The notes beneath the pieces are model-generated. The model saw only the letters and a program-made list of their open reading frames with translations, did no database searches and was not told where the DNA came from. Positions 61,901 through 64,000 of a stretch of 64,000 bases of DNA are shown here, one piece after another. Source of the DNA: Promerops cafer (Eukaryota > Chordata > Aves > Passeriformes > Nectariniidae); the NCBI GenBank assembly GCA_013398275.1, contig VZSE01000758.1, positions 62,368 through 126,367 on the forward strand, written 5' to 3'. A program made the translations under genes and the position numbers. Position 1 is the stretch's first letter. Each line of letters opens with the position of its first letter.

Positions 61901-63296
61901 GTAAGGTTTGGAGAATAACATCTGAATTACTGATTTGATGTGTTTATGTATTTATTCAGATATTAAATGAAATTAATTTAGCAGACATACTTTGCAAGTA
62001 CTATCTTTCTTTAACAAGAAGTCAACTTTTTTCCTTTTTTTTTTTAAATAATGAGATATGACAGTCTTTTTCCAGACAATTAATATAATTTTTCAAACTG
62101 GTATTAAATCTAGAATGGACTACAGATTCCTAAAGAGACAATATTCATAAATAACAGTCCAATTATGTAGAAAAATGTTTTTCTTTGGTACTATTGTAAT
62201 AAATAACAAATTCTGGCAGGAACTGTTAGTGAAGATAGTTGAATGGAAGTTTCAAGTCACTTCATTGCTTTTAAAGAGACATTTCCAGGGGTTCAGATCC
62301 AAAACCATACATAGTTTTTATGTGCAGTTTTTCTGTAAATAGGAGAGAGTTTGAATAATTAAACAAATGGAAATTTACCAAGTAACAGCCCTTATGGAGG
62401 GTTGGGGGAGGAAAGGAATGTGTACTAGTTTTTGGGAAAATATCTTTACTCTTGGGTTCCCTGTAACTATGGCAGGATGATGATGAATGTTCTGCTCTCT
62501 CTCTGCCCTTTGTGTCATGGCCCATGTTAAAAGGGTTTCAAGAAGAAACTCAGCCAAGAAATCCCTTTTCATTAAGAATAAATCAGAATCAGTCAGAGGG
62601 ATGTTTTCTATTATTATTATTCTTTTTCCATGACAAACTGCTTCTCAGTGGGGGAGAATGGGGCATAGCCTAATGCTGATGCTATTTCCTCTCCCTGTAT
62701 GATTCCCTGGGCAGTGGTTGAGCTCTCCTGAGAGCAGCTGGTGACTGTGGGATCAAAGAGCTGAGCCCCACTGCACTTGTGAGGGATGAGGCTGCTCTGG
62801 AGCCGGCTGCTGCCTCTGTTAGCCCTGGTGGCCGAGGGAGCCCAGCTCTCCAGAGCCCAAACCACAGCCATCTGGAAGCATTTCAAACACAGGTTGCCTG
62901 CCAAAATTTCAGACAAGGATTTGAGTTAAAACTTTCTGGGAGCCGTTGGTTTTATCCTTGTCTTTGCTGCGAATGGTGGAGGAATTCACATGTAAATCCT
63001 TCTCAGTGACACTGGACACCCACAGTAAAAGCAGAGCTTTGGGGTTTGTCGTGTAAATACGAATAAAGGCCAAAAAGCACACCTAAATGATAAGGAATAT
63101 TGCTTTAGGCTTAAAAGAAAAACTTTTGCATTTTCATATCTCCACTGTACTTTTGAGGACTAAGATCCAAATTGTAATGGGAGGCAAGTATAGTATGAAT
63201 TACTTCAATTGCTCCTGGAGTGCCAGCAGAGAGATTGAGGTCTTTTTTGCCATGTTACTCCCCCAGTGCCCCACAGCATTTCTCTCCTTCTTGCAG

Positions 63297-63399
63297 CTCC
63301 AATGAAGAGATTGCTGCCATGATTCAGAAAGGGGATAAATCCAAGCTGGATGCTGAGATACTGAGACAGCTACTTAAACTGCTGCCTGAAGACCAGGAG
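63297..63399 (+). CDS. INF2-like paralogue, FH2 exon (counterpart of INF2 exon 11)
   Basis: The acceptor is tctccttcttgcag. It encodes SNEEIAAMIQKGDKSKLDAE, ILRQLLKLLPEDQE. Counting the split Cys, 24 of 35 residues equal INF2 exon 11. It is 103 nt, the same length and phases, with donor caggag|gtatct. No exon 12 counterpart is visible before the window ends, so the gene continues to the right; 269 residues are seen in total. Confidence 0.92.
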
Positions 63400-64000
63400 G
63401 TATCTATTAATGTGTCATTCTGGTGGAGCTCAGTGTGTTGTGTGCTCAGCTCAAAACACGTGCACTGCTAAAGCAAGGAGCTGTGACTGGATCCCACATC
63501 CTTCTGCTGCATCTAGGTCAATGAAATTCCAAGGCACAGTGGTGGGAAATCCATCCCAGCAACAGTCTGGCCTCTTCCCACAAGGCTTGAGCATGAACAA
63601 GTTGGGAAACTCAGCACAGGTGTAGACAAAGTGCTGCTCTCTATCCTGTCATTTTAATTAGGTGGATGAAGCACGTTAGGATTTGTGGACTTGGGTGTCT
63701 AGAGAGCCTTTCAGAGCAAGTTTCAAAAAGGAGGAAGGGAAAGGACCCATCTTTTTAAAGGGGTTTTTGGGTGTTTGTGCATTATAGCTTGCTGAATCCC
63801 TGCCTACAGATCAGGAATTCATCCTAGGAGATGCTGTACAAAGGCAATAGACCTTCCAGTCAAAACAAAACCTACATGTTCTCCCTTGCAAACCTGCTCA
63901 TACATAGAATTTGTTGTTCATCTGCTTTACTCTCATTGCCTGTGCACACAGCAAGTTCAGAAAAGCCAGTTTCATGCCTGTAAGAAGAAAATGGCACCAG
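63400..64000 (+). other. Intron of the INF2-like paralogue, running off the window
   Basis: There is no counterpart of INF2 exon 12 (IENL..., 86 nt) and no repeat that I recognise. Confidence 0.6.

Noticed and set aside
59311..63399. FHDC1 as the identity of the second formin
   Set aside because: FHDC1 also lacks a DID, but exon sequences here (SRSMWAAM, ITFIGPKKSL, LRQLLKLLPE) fit INF2 much better, and the exon structure equals that of the adjacent INF2.

Overview
The window is avian nuclear DNA, most likely from a passerine. Coding exons are short and carry vertebrate-type splice sites. The dispersed repeats are CR1 LINE tails, there is one CR1 reverse-transcriptase fragment, and one element has the structure of TguSINE1, a tRNA-Ile head joined to a CR1 tail. 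That SINE family is known from passerines. There is no bacterial or viral gene organisation.

The main gene is INF2 (inverted formin-2) on the + strand. It runs from a CpG-island promoter with a non-coding first exon (about 9.4-10.1 kb), across an 18 kb first intron, to coding exons between 28,349 and 49,669. I reconstructed 20 shared coding exons plus two alternative last exons; reading frame and splice phase are continuous throughout. The product is about 1,267 or 1,277 residues. It carries an N-terminal DID, a proline-rich FH1 built on a 39-bp tandem repeat, the FH2 actin-polymerising domain, a WH2/DAD-like segment and an acidic/basic tail. One alternative end is a prenylation-type CaaX exon (ends CVAQ, 46,459-46,514). 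The other is a non-CaaX exon (49,644-49,669). These match the two known INF2 isoform classes, ER-bound and cytosolic.

About 8.4 kb beyond INF2, on the same strand, a second inverted-formin gene begins and runs off the right edge. Four exons are visible (59,311-63,399). They match INF2 exons 8-11 in order, phase and nearly in length, but the sequence is clearly diverged and the frame is intact. I found no DID exons upstream. Its first visible exon has a splice phase incompatible with the INF2 DID exon, so this tandem paralogue may be a DID-less, non-autoinhibited inverted formin.

The rest is non-coding as far as I can see: 1-9.2 kb is intergenic, 10.1-28.3 kb is INF2 intron 1, and 50.9-59.3 kb separates the two formins. 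These stretches contain CR1 fragments, the SINE, simple repeats and a 44-bp degenerate minisatellite next to the promoter.
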